Shown piece by piece: positions 36,180 to 46,978 of a stretch of 64,000 bases of DNA. Numbering within the stretch: the first letter of the stretch is position 1; each line of letters opens with the position of its first letter. The notes below the pieces were generated by a model that was given only the letters and a program-made list of their open reading frames with translations, was not told where the DNA came from and made no database searches. Source of the DNA: Daphnia carinata (Eukaryota > Arthropoda > Branchiopoda > Diplostraca > Daphniidae); the NCBI RefSeq assembly GCF_022539665.2, contig NC_081339.1, positions 5,136,017-5,200,016 of the forward strand, in the 5' to 3' direction. A program made the position numbers and the translations under genes.

Positions 36180-36512
36180 CCCGTTGGCTGCCAGGCCATG
36201 CAACCCGTAGGTTGCTTTACTACAGTAACTACGCTTCGTGTCTGATGGATCCACGAACAAGATGGGACTTGTCCGAAGACAAGCCCGGGCTGGCACAGTG
36301 ATAGAGTCCATTCCGGGAATGCACACCCCTGGATTATCTATCACTGCGCCGACAAGGAGAAGTCCCTGCTGGTGCATTGCCTACGGGCGCCTAATGGCAT
36401 AAAGCCATTAGGCGCCATGGCGACTGTTCCCCCCATGGCCATGAGGAGAACAGCGCCCAAGTCCCTACATCTACAAAAAAAATGGGACGCAAACGGGGTG
36501 GCAGCCAACGGG
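36180..36512. mobile_element. piggyBac-type MITE
   Basis: 333-bp element with a perfect 14-bp terminal inverted repeat CCCGTTGGCTGCCA / TGGCAGCCAACGGG. It is flanked on both sides by TTAA (36176-36179 and 36513-36516), the target duplication of piggyBac transposases. The pairing continues a few bases outward (TAAG/CTTA). No transposase ORF, so it is non-autonomous. Inside are several hairpins, notably a perfect 13-bp stem at 36386-36398 / 36404-36416 with a 5-nt loop. Confidence 0.85.
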
Positions 36513-36571
36513 TTAACTTACATACTACTATGCAAAACAAAACAATACCCGAGTGAATTCCACGGATAGCG

Positions 36572-37205
36572 TTGGGGCGAAGGCGATGGGGCGACAGCGA
36601 TGGGGCGAAGGCGATGGGGCGAAGGCGATGAGGCCAAGGCGATGAGGCGAAGGCGATGAGGCGAAGGCAACGGCGATGGGGCGAAGGCGAAGGCGAAGGC
36701 AACGGCGATGGGGCGAAAGCGAAGAGGCCAAAGCGAAGAGGCGAACGCAACGGCGATGGGGCGAAGGCGAAGAGGCGAAAGCGAAGAGGCGAACGCAACG
36801 GCGATGGGGGGAAGGCGATGAGGCGAAGGCGAAGGCAACGGCGATGGGGCGAAGGCAACGGCGATGGGGCGAAAGCGACGAGGCCAAAGCGAAGAGGCGA
36901 AGGCAACGGCGATGGGGCGAAGGCGAAGGGGCGAAGGCGAAGAGGCGAAGGCGAAGAGGCGAAGGCGAAAAGGCGAAAGCGAAGAGGCGAACGCAACGGC
37001 GATGGGGCGAAGGCGATGAGGCGAAGGCAACGGTGATGGGGCGAAGGCGGTGACGCGAAGGCAACGGCGATGAGGCGACGGTGACAGCAACGAGGTGAAG
37101 GCGATGAGACGACGGGGACAGCGGCGAGGCGAAGCTGATGAGGCGACGGTGACAACGACGAGGCTATGAGGCGACGACGACAGCGACGAGGCAAAGGCGC
37201 AAGAA
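36572..37205. repeat. GC-rich minisatellite of GGCGAA/GGCGAT hexamers
   Basis: About 630 bp built from GGCGAA, GGCGAT, GGGGCGAA and GGCAAC units in higher-order blocks of about 30-60 bp. It starts about 55 bp after the piggyBac-type MITE. It is open in several frames on both strands only because the hexamer lacks stops. It is strongly GC-rich and purine-skewed on the plus strand compared with its AT-rich surroundings. Confidence 0.9.
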
Positions 37206-39640
37206 CAGCGGGATGAGGAAGAAAATATGTTGTAAGCAGATAATATGTTGTCCTATCGCAAAATTTTACTTTACAATCAATAATAGTCCATAACATGGAA
37301 ACTTAAAATACCTAAAAGGTAGAGATGGTCTCAAGCTATGCATGCTTATAGCTGGATTAAATAACGGTGGGAAGACTGCATTTGTAAAGTGATGGATTGG
37401 TAGAGGTCTGCTGATGTTTGGCTATGGAAAGTTTGACTGTTTGGTGATTGAAAAGTGGATGTTTCCAAATATATACGAATGCATATATGAATGCACTCTG
37501 AAGATAAGATACTGGGAAACTGCAAAGTGACTAAACGAAGAATGTGAGATTTAGGTTATTTTGTTCCAGCCTACACAATTTTGTTAAAGTACAACTACCT
37601 ACAGTGTCAGCATCCCCTGTGTGTTCAAGATCATGAACTGGATAGAAAAGGAAGTACACAGTGGCTAGCAGATTTTCAACCCTCTCACTGGACAGTTTCA
37701 TGATGATCAGTGACAGACATGGCTTGCCCAAAATCATCTGATTACTAACTTGTTTCGACAATGGCAAGGTAAACTTTTATATGAGGAGGAGAAATCAGTG
37801 AGAAATGTTTTCCATGTAACACATACAGCACAATGAATTAATTCAATTGGAAATAACAGTGGTTGGAAATAACATACCATTAAGTTGTTGTAGAAGTATC
37901 CTTTGAAATACAAAATGTAAGAAGGGAACAAACGTATACACCCACTCACTTCCATAATCACATAGCATTTAAGTATGACAAAATTTTTCAAATGGTTAGA
38001 TTTTCAACCACTAGATGTCTCTTGATTATTGAATAGAACAATCGGGCTTATTTAGTAGGGCTTTAAAATTTTTCTGCAAAAACCGGCACTCATCGGAATT
38101 GGTTGAATATCACAGGATATACTCAAAATTGAATACCGTTTCCGTGAAAATTTCTATTTTTTCATTAAGTTAATCGTTTTTGAAATACACCGCGTATTTG
38201 ACGAAATGCTAGCGCGACAGTACACTACAGCATTAGCGGGTTGCCATAGTAGAATTCCTATAAAAAATTTAGCCCGACAAAAAAATAAGCCCTACTTCTA
38301 AACTTTTTTCCCAAAGGCGTTGATTGAAAGATATCACCATCTGGCAACGTTGTTTGAAACTTTATGAGTTGTCGTTCGTCTGCTTCAGTGATTGTGTTGA
38401 CGTAAATGAGAATTGTTAAGAAGGAAATAGGTTTTGTTCAATTTATAATTGTACGGAAGAAGAACTAACGATTTTTTTTATCGATTTACCAATGGACAAG
38501 TAAAATGTTGTAACCTTCTGATTCCTTATTCTACAGGCTAGTAGTATCTTATGTGATGTAAATTATGGTTGGTTACATCATGTGAATTGAAAGAGGTATT
38601 ATTGCCTGTAAAAACGTTCTGAACCTGTTCTTTCAAAAAAAAAATGTTCTTACACATATACTCCAAGTGGCACCATTCCCCTTGGTGGCAACCAATTAAG
38701 AACTGCTTTGGATGATTGCAGTTTAAGAAAAGTCAATATAAGAATCCTATAAAAAAAAATACAGTAAAATTGTATGCATAGCAAATACAGCAAACCATAT
38801 TGAAATATGGTAGAAGGTAAGTTAAATTTTAACTCTGAATACTTAAAAAAAAAAAAAAAAAAACTGATTAGCTTATTGCAACACTTTCCACATCTGAGGT
38901 TGGAACCCCGAGACAAAACGGTTCCATGTGCCTACGTTATACCATAGAACTAATAAATATAGACGAAGATTGAATGTCAGTTATCCAATCTGAAATGGCG
39001 GAATATTTTGAGAACGTTAGGTGATGATGGAAATGCAATAAATCACCGGAAAAATATGTACAAGTTTCAGAATTTTAAGATATTTTAAATTGCACAAATA
39101 CGGAAACCACAAATTACAAGTGACAGTTTTCGAATCGTCAAGTCACAATAAAAAGTGAAAGCTGGTAAGTGGGTTGACAGTACCGGTAACCGGAGATGTC
39201 GAACCCTGGTAACCTGAAAGGGTTCGAAAGTCTAGACACTAGGGCTCAGCCCGTTATCGCTGCATCTGAACTGGTTTAATCCTTGTTGCGTGTTTCCGCC
39301 ATTTCACCTGCTAATGAAAAAAAAAAAACGCACATTAAACCTAAGAAAAGAAAATGCCCACATCAAGCGACACAGCAAAGCCTAGTGGCTAGAATTTTCT
39401 TATTTTGGCACTGGGATTTCGCGAGAGAACTAGCCCTGGAGAAATAGTTCTCTAAAAAGAAAGGCTATCTCTTCAAACTGTGAAGGCTACATGTATCTCT
39501 TTCAATTAGGGTCGCCCCTTTTCAGTTTCCAACCGTCACGTTCAAGCAAAAATGCAAACGTTAGTCTCTTGGTAGTTCCTCGTTTGGCTTTGTCGAAGAC
39601 AGATGTACACGTCATACGCTGTGTTCTCACAGGGCGCAGG
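37206..39640. other. Spacer, no gene recognised
   Basis: AT-rich. One open segment at 37603-37737 (minus; MILGKPCLSLIIMKLSS..., ending at a GTAGGT donor) looks coding-like but has no partner exon or known family. TGGCAACGTTG lies near 38341-38352. The right end probably holds the promoter of the small secreted protein gene. Confidence 0.4.
37603..37737 (-). other. Possible isolated coding exon
   Basis: Minus-strand open segment beginning ATG after a CAG and ending at GTAGGT. It encodes a non-repetitive mixed sequence including NLLATVYFLFYPVHDLEH. No neighbouring exons or recognised domain; it may be a gene relic. Confidence 0.25.
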
Positions 39641-40147
39641 ATGGTCATTGTCAAGCTTTCAACGTGGATTTCCCTAAAGAAAATAATTATTAGTTTATTA
39701 TTTGCTCATGTTTTCTGTGTATCACCATTTCCAACATCAAGGTAAGAGCTCACACTTAAACACCTAATTGATGTTGGAAACAATTACTCGCTTAACTTTT
39801 ATCGAGTAGTAGAATCGCTGCGCCCCAGAGCGAAATCGTGATTGATGAGAACACGGAGGCACTAGTGAAAAATCTTAGGCATCTGGGAGCTGATCTCAAA
39901 AAATCAGTCGAGTCAAATAATCAAGATCTGACGCAGAATCTTGTGAATGACATAAAGGGCGTATGGAAACAAATAATCGACAAGCTGAAACCCAATTTGT
40001 ACGAAGACCTCATGTTCTACACAGCTAGACTACTTTTTCTGGCAAAGTATGTGTTATGTTACTATCACGGATTTCTTGTTTTTTCTGCTATATTTTGACC
40101 GTAGGCGAATTAATTTTGGCACAAGAGAAGGTGGTGCAACTGAATAA
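39641..40147 (+). CDS. Unrecognised small secreted helical protein
   Basis: Three exons, 39641-39741, 39813-40046 and 40105-40147, with GT-AG introns of 71 and 58 nt and consistent phases; 125 aa. The first 30 or so residues form a signal peptide (KKIIISLLFAHVFC core). The mature part is charged and predicted helical (DENTEALVKNLRHLGADLKK; LVNDIKGVWKQIIDKLK). It ends GTREGGATE. There are no Cys pairs and no domain I recognise. An in-frame frame extends upstream of ATG 39641, but the signal peptide and an AG at 39631-39632 favour this start. It could be a secreted lineage-specific peptide or effector; function unknown. Confidence 0.6.
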
Positions 40148-41056
40148 CGTAAATTTAACGTATCTTTCTATTTTTGCATTTGAAGTGATCGGCACTGCGA
40201 ATCCCCTTACGAGACTTTCTTCAAACTACAATGTTTGCCAATCGGCGAAAGCAAACATTGTCCACAAAATCATATTCTTATCGACGGACCGGACAATAAA
40301 GGTTTCTGTAGTTTCAAAAATCATTCTAAAGTAAGAGGTTGATTCTTGTAACCTTGCTGAGGTTTCTGGTGCTAAATACAAAGTTTACGGTACTATTATT
40401 CGAGTACTTTTTCTTTACATATTGAAACACCGGAAATATTGTGTTTTGTCACCTGATTGCAATTTAAAAATCGCTATCCTGTCCAAAAACCTGCTAACAA
40501 GAAATCCGTGACACGAGCACAAAGAACGGCCTTGAAGTGCTACAAGGTAAGTTGGTAAAAGACTGTGGGTGTTTCCGAGCTAGAGGCAGTTATTAAAACA
40601 AGAATGATTTGTCTTTTTCTTTTTTAAATCACCGTCTCATTCAACCTCGAAATGAAACCTGTTGTCGTTAGCTGGCCTACAATAAAAACAGTGAACTCTA
40701 CTCTTTAACTCTGATCCTTCTTATCTGCCAGCCATCAAATATTGTATGGTAATTTATAGTTCGGCACATAGAAGAGAACATATAAATAAAATTGTGACTC
40801 ACCAGTGAATCTCGAGTTTTATTCCTCGATAAGATTTGATTCCAGCCATTTCGTAACCGGCTACAAAGAGTTAAAAACTGCTGTACGTTTCTGTAACGAA
40901 AAAAAAAAAGCTTCTATTAATACAATGATCAACTTTCTGAGGAAATACAATTGGATGATTTTTCTAAGTTGAATTACCTTCCAACACATTCAGTAATTCA
41001 CTACCTAGAGATCAGGATCTTTAATCACGATTTGGGGATCGTTAGCGCCCATCATC
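40148..41056. other. Spacer, no gene recognised
   Basis: AT-rich; contains the 3' UTR of the small secreted protein gene. No coding or RNA signal seen before the tRNA. Confidence 0.5.
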
Positions 41057-41128
41057 GGTCCCATGGTGTAATGGTTAGCACTTCAGACTCTGAATCTGGC
41101 AATCCGAGTTCAAATCTCGGTGGGACCT
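41057..41128 (+). tRNA. tRNA-Gln (CUG)
   Basis: 72-nt cloverleaf: acceptor GGTCCCA pairs with TGGGACC, D-arm GTGTAATGGTTAGCAC, anticodon loop CTCTGAA with CTG at 41090-41092, and T-arm CCGAGTTCAAATCTCGG containing the B box GGTTCNANNCC-like core. No intron. Confidence 0.95.
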
Positions 41129-41275
41129 CAAATACTATAATCGTTAAATTTTTCATTGTACTTAGACGAAATACCTATCTTATTTTTCCCAACAAAAAAA
41201 AAAACGCAGTGTTTGAGGCTTCATTTTAACTGCGAACGACTCCGAATACTTAGTTTGCTACAAGTGCGAAGCTCC

Positions 41276-41723
41276 CTATTTTCTCTTGAAATCTTTAGTA
41301 GAACGTAGAAGACCGTACCTAGGTTTCCAGCAAGGTCTGCTGCGCAACATTTGGGGTCCACAATCTCCACATACACCCTCGGAATCATATAGACAACGAT
41401 GGAACCTCAACTGCTGCCATCTAAAATGAAGAAAAAACTTTAAGGAAAACCTTTTCAAAGCAGGTGTAAAAGATATTCGTACCAACTCCAAATGGCTGCA
41501 ACATGATCGTCCGAACCGTTGCATTTTTGCTCAAGACCTTTGAGCTTTTTTTGAAGTGACCTACGTTGATAGTGTCCCAAACGGCGTGAGATTGACGGTG
41601 ATGATCAGGAATGGCATCTCTTTTTGGAACTTGTTTAAACACAAGTGGACTACTTCTCACTTGTCCTTCACGGAGCTCTTTCAGATGAAATGATGATGTC
41701 CAGCAAACGAAAGAAACTCCCAT
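41276..41723 (-). pseudogene. Degraded thrombospondin-like (TSP1) fragment
   Basis: Minus strand reads HVAAIWS and, after an ACGAATATC donor-like break, WQQLRFHRCLYDSEGVCGD then CGPQMLRSRPC. Together they resemble a TSP1 module (W-x-W..., CG..G...R-R-C). The frame does not join cleanly: the GTACGA donor and TTTTAG acceptor leave a stop in every phase I tried. A shortened copy of the YDSEGV segment occurs near 31005-31035. Best read as a decayed copy of a dispersed gene. Confidence 0.35.
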
Positions 41724-42121
41724 ATACAGGCGTAGTAGTTGTGACTAGCCCAGGAGATTTCTAAGTAAAATGTGTGGATTGGAATTCTTTTCAATTTAAA
41801 ATTCCTTTTTTCGGATGAACCAGTTTCGTAACACATTTCCAAGTAACACGTGTCACACCAAACCTCTGATCTTCAACTATAACGGACATGGTATACAGGT
41901 AACTAAGAGAACAATTAAACGCACATCCTTAATGAAATGACCGTCACTTTCACGTGGCTATGGCGGACTGGCCTTAGGAATGTATGAGGATAAGTACCTG
42001 TTGCATCGATGCCAAATCATTCAAATTTAGCCCATCATCCCGATAAAGCATTATACACCATAGCTGTTAGAACAAAATTATTTTTACGCGTCAAACATAA
42101 GATGTACTGCAACGCTTTTTG

Positions 42122-45100
42122 TTATCGCAAAGTTATTAAAAGGGGCATTCCGTTGGCTGGTTTCATTATGATGCCATGAGTTTCTGTTATCGGTAGATGA
42201 CGGGCATCAATAGCGAAATGGAATTTCCGTAAGAGAGCCACTAGAATGGCTTTCTCCTCGTACACAGCATACTTCTGTCCTGTTTTTGTTTTAAAAAATT
42301 CATATTATTATTATGATTATTACAACAACTACTACTAGAATCCCCCAATTCTATGCTATTAAACAAAATATTTCAAAGTAATACGATGACTAAATGTACA
42401 AAATAACTATACCAATGCAGTTCCTCGGTCCAGCACTGAACGGTATGAAAGCAAAAGGATGGCGTCCGATGCTCTGCTCGACTTGAAACCGGTCCGGTTT
42501 GAAACTTAAAGGATCAGCAAAAAGCTCGTCATTGTGGTGGAGGGCATATATTTGGACACTTATCGATGCGCCAACTGGTATAGTGTAATCGTCCAACTGA
42601 AGTTGTTCGCTGATTTGTCGCCGAAAATTAGCGACGCTTGGATGAAGTCGGATAGATTCTTTCATGCAACATTCAAGGTACTTAAGTTTGTGTAGATCTT
42701 CTAATGCACAGGGCCGATCAGAATCTCCAAAACATTCCTGGATTTCTTCATACACGCGTTCCTGCATTTCAACAAATAATTAATTTAATTCTTACTACTA
42801 TGCAGAAGAAAACAAACTAACGATTTGAACAGTACCTGCTCGTCAGGATGGGTAGCGATGCAATAAAGAAACCAAGTGATGGCGGTTGATGTGGTATCGT
42901 GGCCCTGTTGGAAACAGACAAGTAAGATTTGGATGTTAAATGAAACCTTTTGGGTTTCTTTAAAAAGTTATGCAGGTTACCGCAAACATAAAATTGTCAA
43001 CTTGGCTGAGAATATCGGCTTCACTCAAATCAGCTCCTTCTCTTGCAGTTTCAAGCAGCAAATCTAAAAACGGGCGTCTCTTCCCTTAAAACAACAAGGC
43101 TTTAGACTAAACTAGTTGTAATTATCGTATTGAATACGTACGAGCCTTGGTAGACGAATTATCCTCGACGTTTACAATATCCATCTCAATTGATTTAGCA
43201 AATTCCAGCTGTGCTTTTCTTTCGCGCAATACCTTCAATAATAGAAACAAACGTCATTAAAAAGATAACTGGTGGGTTTCTGTCGAATTTACCTTTATTG
43301 AGAAGGCGTGCAATGTTTGGATATATTTTCGGTGTTTCCGTCCGTTTCGTGTCAGTAAGAAATAGATCCAGTCTGGTAGCAATCCATCGGCGGAGTAAAA
43401 TCTTGCTCTCGTCATTTCTTGTACCCTTATTAGTTTATGGCAATTTAAGGTCGATTTTTTCTTCGGAACGAATATTAGTTATAAAAAACTTACCGATCAA
43501 CAGCTTTAATATACTCAGAGTCCGAATCGACCTGTGTGTTGATTTTAATGCCCATTGCAGCTTCTGTTTGGGTGTTGCAAGAAAACATACAAATTAAAAA
43601 TTTCAGTTCATTAAAAAAATACAAATTAAGTCATTTTTACTTTCTTTTCTTCCTAACGATTAGCGACTTTAAATACGGATACATTTTTTTACTTTGGTCT
43701 TCATCTTTGTCCTAGGCACCTACTGTATAACGGATGCTTTAACGAAACTGAATTAGTTCGCTGCGCGGATAGCGAATAAATTTTTTTTTTTGCTTTAATA
43801 AAGCATGGTATCACAGCCATTAGAAATTTGCTTGCTACCATAAGGCCACTGGTACCAGACATCAGGATCGATACTACCCAGCACCGGTCCTATGGTGTAA
43901 TGGTTATCACTTCAGACTCTGAATCTGGCAATCCGAGTTCAAATCTCGGTGGGACCTCGTCAAAATACGCAAAAACTTAACTTTTTCTTTCAAAGACATT
44001 TATCAAAACAATGCAATGTTTTCCACTTCAATTTAACTACATGCGCATACGTGAGCTTACTTTTTCCTGTTACATTATGGCCATTTTTTTGGATTGGTAA
44101 ACGCTAACCGTAGGGACTGAGAAGAAACGTAAGTCAACAGCCGTATCTGAAGACACGTATTCCAGCAAACAATCGATTATATCTACAACGGAAAGTTATT
44201 AAATAGTTACCTGATATGATATCGAGTGTGCAGCGTGAAATCAATGGGAAAACGTCGATTTCCTTATTGTCTATCAGCCGATTGACGATCTGGTCGATTA
44301 AGATGGCAGCGTTTCGGTTAAAGACATCAAAGAAATCGCCAAGGATCTGGAAGTGAAAGGCGGGCGTCACCAAACGCCTATCTCTTTTCCACTTTTCACC
44401 TTTAAAATAATTCCATGGAACTATTAACTGAAATTAGCTCATCAATCGAGAAAATAAATGTCCTTACCTGATGATAATAGCAAGCCATTTCCCAGCCAAG
44501 GCTCCAGAAAAGCATAGTAGCTGCTCTTGTCAATGTTTTTCTGGCTAGTCAAAAGGCGCTAAATATGAATATATAGAAGTATGCAATTTTTGAACAAAAG
44601 TTAAGGGCTTTGTTTAAACCTCGACATGTTGAGGGGACGAAATCGCAATAATAGCATTTGTTCCTTTCCACGTTCGGTAGATGCGGCCGTACTCTTTGAC
44701 CCATTTGACATGCAAGGTATGAAGAAATTCTGAAGACCAAAGAAAGTACATGGATAAGTTTTGAAAAGATTAATTGTTTTTAAACGGAGGGTTCTGGCTT
44801 TCCCGTCTAGGAGAAAGCTGCCTGATGTACACCCTTAGGCATTCTCTGGCAACATTTTAACTTTCCTTCCTTCGACTCTATTAAGGATCTTGGGTACCTG
44901 TTCATGTCGCCATGGCGTATGAGAAAGACTAGACTGATTTAAAGCTATCGTAAACTAACTGGGAAAAGGGTACATTTGGTTGCGCCTTTCCTTTAAGGTG
45001 AGTAGCCCTTAAAAGGTTCGATAAGTATTTTATTTACCTGAGCCATCTCGGGGAATTGCAAACACGTTCCCGAAGAACGGAACTTTGGGCGGTCCAGGTA

Positions 45101-45200
45101 TTCGGTCAATTTGTTTTACGAAAGAAGAGCATTCCCATTGCCAAAGCCAAACGAGCAATCCAATAGCGAAAATGGATAACACCAGCAGAAAGTATAGCAT
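42122..45200 (-). CDS. Cytochrome P450, CYP4-type
   Basis: Eleven exons: 45038-45200, 44620-44729, 44468-44558, 44211-44399, 43494-43563, 43293-43425, 43142-43232, 42981-43084, 42836-42904, 42413-42761, 42122-42279; 508 aa, all phases consistent. It starts with an ER signal anchor ([16 protein letters not shown]) and a PGPP hinge. The I-helix oxygen-binding motif AGHDTTS, the K-helix ExxR (ESIRLHP), PDRF and the heme loop [13 protein letters not shown] with the Cys ligand are all intact. CYP4 enzymes hydroxylate fatty acids and related lipids, and many handle xenobiotics or hormones; the substrate is not inferable. A tRNA-Gln lies in the opposite strand of the intron at 43564-44210. Confidence 0.95.
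43886..43957 (+). tRNA. tRNA-Gln (CUG), nested in a P450 intron
   Basis: 72-nt cloverleaf nearly identical to the 41057 copy, with anticodon CTG at 43919-43921. Differences: T at position 6 (a G-U pair in the acceptor stem) and a D-loop A-T change. It lies antisense within the intron 43564-44210 of the CYP4 gene. Confidence 0.95.
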
Positions 45201-46978
45201 GTTGCCTCTGTTAGAACATGCAGATCAAAAAGTAAACAATGCAGGTGCAACCATGTGTTCTTCACAACTGAAAACAACTACCCACCTGACTGTAACATAC
45301 CTGCTTTAGCGCTATGCAGAACGGAACGTTCTTTCCTTTCCATTTGAAAAAAAAAAAACAGGTTCATACCATCTACCGGTAATATTACAGGCTTGACGGC
45401 TAAAAGTGAACGCCAGAACTGTTGCGGGATTCTCAACTCTTTTTAATATTTGTGAGAAATTAAGACCAAGCCAGGTCAGTTGTTTCCTTCAATATTTGAT
45501 CGGTGCACTGTTGAAAGAACAATAAATTGACATTAATTTTTATTAGTATTTGGATGATTAATACCAGTTAAATTAGATCAACAAAAGGGTGATTTGTGAA
45601 AGAGGTTCAATAGGATTATAGAGGAACAACATGAACATGATTAGGATTCCCATTATATCAGTATTTTGTAACAGAACTTGGGGATTTATAAAGGATTTTG
45701 GGGATCAATTCCTATCTATTCTTCTACCTTCAGAATCAAACCAAATGAGGGCTACTTACATGTCAGTTAATGACAGAAGATACTATCCTTCTAGAATGTT
45801 ATCTGTAAACCAAAAATTATTAAAGGAAACCTGTAATGGCTATTGATATTTTTAAAGTGGATTTGTGAACTATAATAACCTGTGTGCAGTTTGCTTCATT
45901 TCAGGGGGATGTGGGTGGCTCAACTATAAGTAACAATAGTTAGTTTGGAATCGCTAGCTTCTTTCTTAAAACCAGTGGCAGAGAACTTCAGTTTGAGAAA
46001 GGGGCCATCTCACTTGTATAACCAACTATGTGGGATGAATTCAAGATCTCTTGAAAAAGCAAGTAAATTGGTAAAAGACACTAGCATTAGACTTCATTGT
46101 TGTGCAGAAATATAAAGCTGAAAATAAAATAATAAATTATTGGCAAATCACAATCTATTGAAGTACCGATTTACCAGGATACAATTGCTAAGCTGCATTA
46201 GGAAGTAAATAGCTTCGCTCTTCCAGTTTTCTAATAAACCAGATCCCTGTTCATGCTACACAAATTAATGACACTTTTCTCATTGATGACGTGAAATCCA
46301 TTTTCGTAAGTCTGCCATTCAGCTTCACACATGGAATACGGTGTAACTTGACAAAGACATATATAGACAAAAGAACTATCAGATCAGTCTCACGTGCAAA
46401 AAATGGGAAAGAAAACTGCGTACCATAATATTACATTTTCATTTTTTTCCCGCGAAAATTTCATGAAAATTAACCACGCGTCATGCCCACGACCTCACCA
46501 TTCTTTAATGGCGGCCCTTTTCGTCTGCAACTGCAAACAACTAGGTATGAAACATTTTTTGAACATTGCACCCATAAAAACAAAAACGGCCGTTGAAGCT
46601 GTAAGTTTTTAACGAAAAGTAAATTATTTTTATTACTACGTATTGCAAATACTAAATCTAGAAATAAAATAGTTATTGTATTGTGATGTAAGTCGCGACA
46701 ATGTTTGACCCTCCACGTCGTAGGGTGAAGATAAAAAAAAATGCAAAAAAAAAATTACTGTACAGATGGCAGTGAGCAAAGTGGGCTACAACATTCAGTC
46801 AAGTCCCAGCTACACATACAATAACCTCGTAAATTGACGTGACGGCAAGTTAAATACGTTTACGACTCAGTATTGGTTGGGTTCAAAAAAGAAAATTGAC
46901 GAGCCGATTACGAAGTAAAAAGGTCCGAATGAAGTGTTAAGATACAGGAATTATGTTTTTCATTATTTCATCAGGATT
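45201..46978. other. Spacer between P450 and VWDE-like gene
   Basis: AT-rich, no coding exon recognised. Contains the P450 upstream region and the VWDE-like 3' UTR. Confidence 0.5.

Noticed and set aside
36391..37296. Long Arg/Pro/Ser-rich open frames on both strands
   Set aside because: They lie in a hexamer minisatellite that lacks stop codons by composition; no domain or splice structure.
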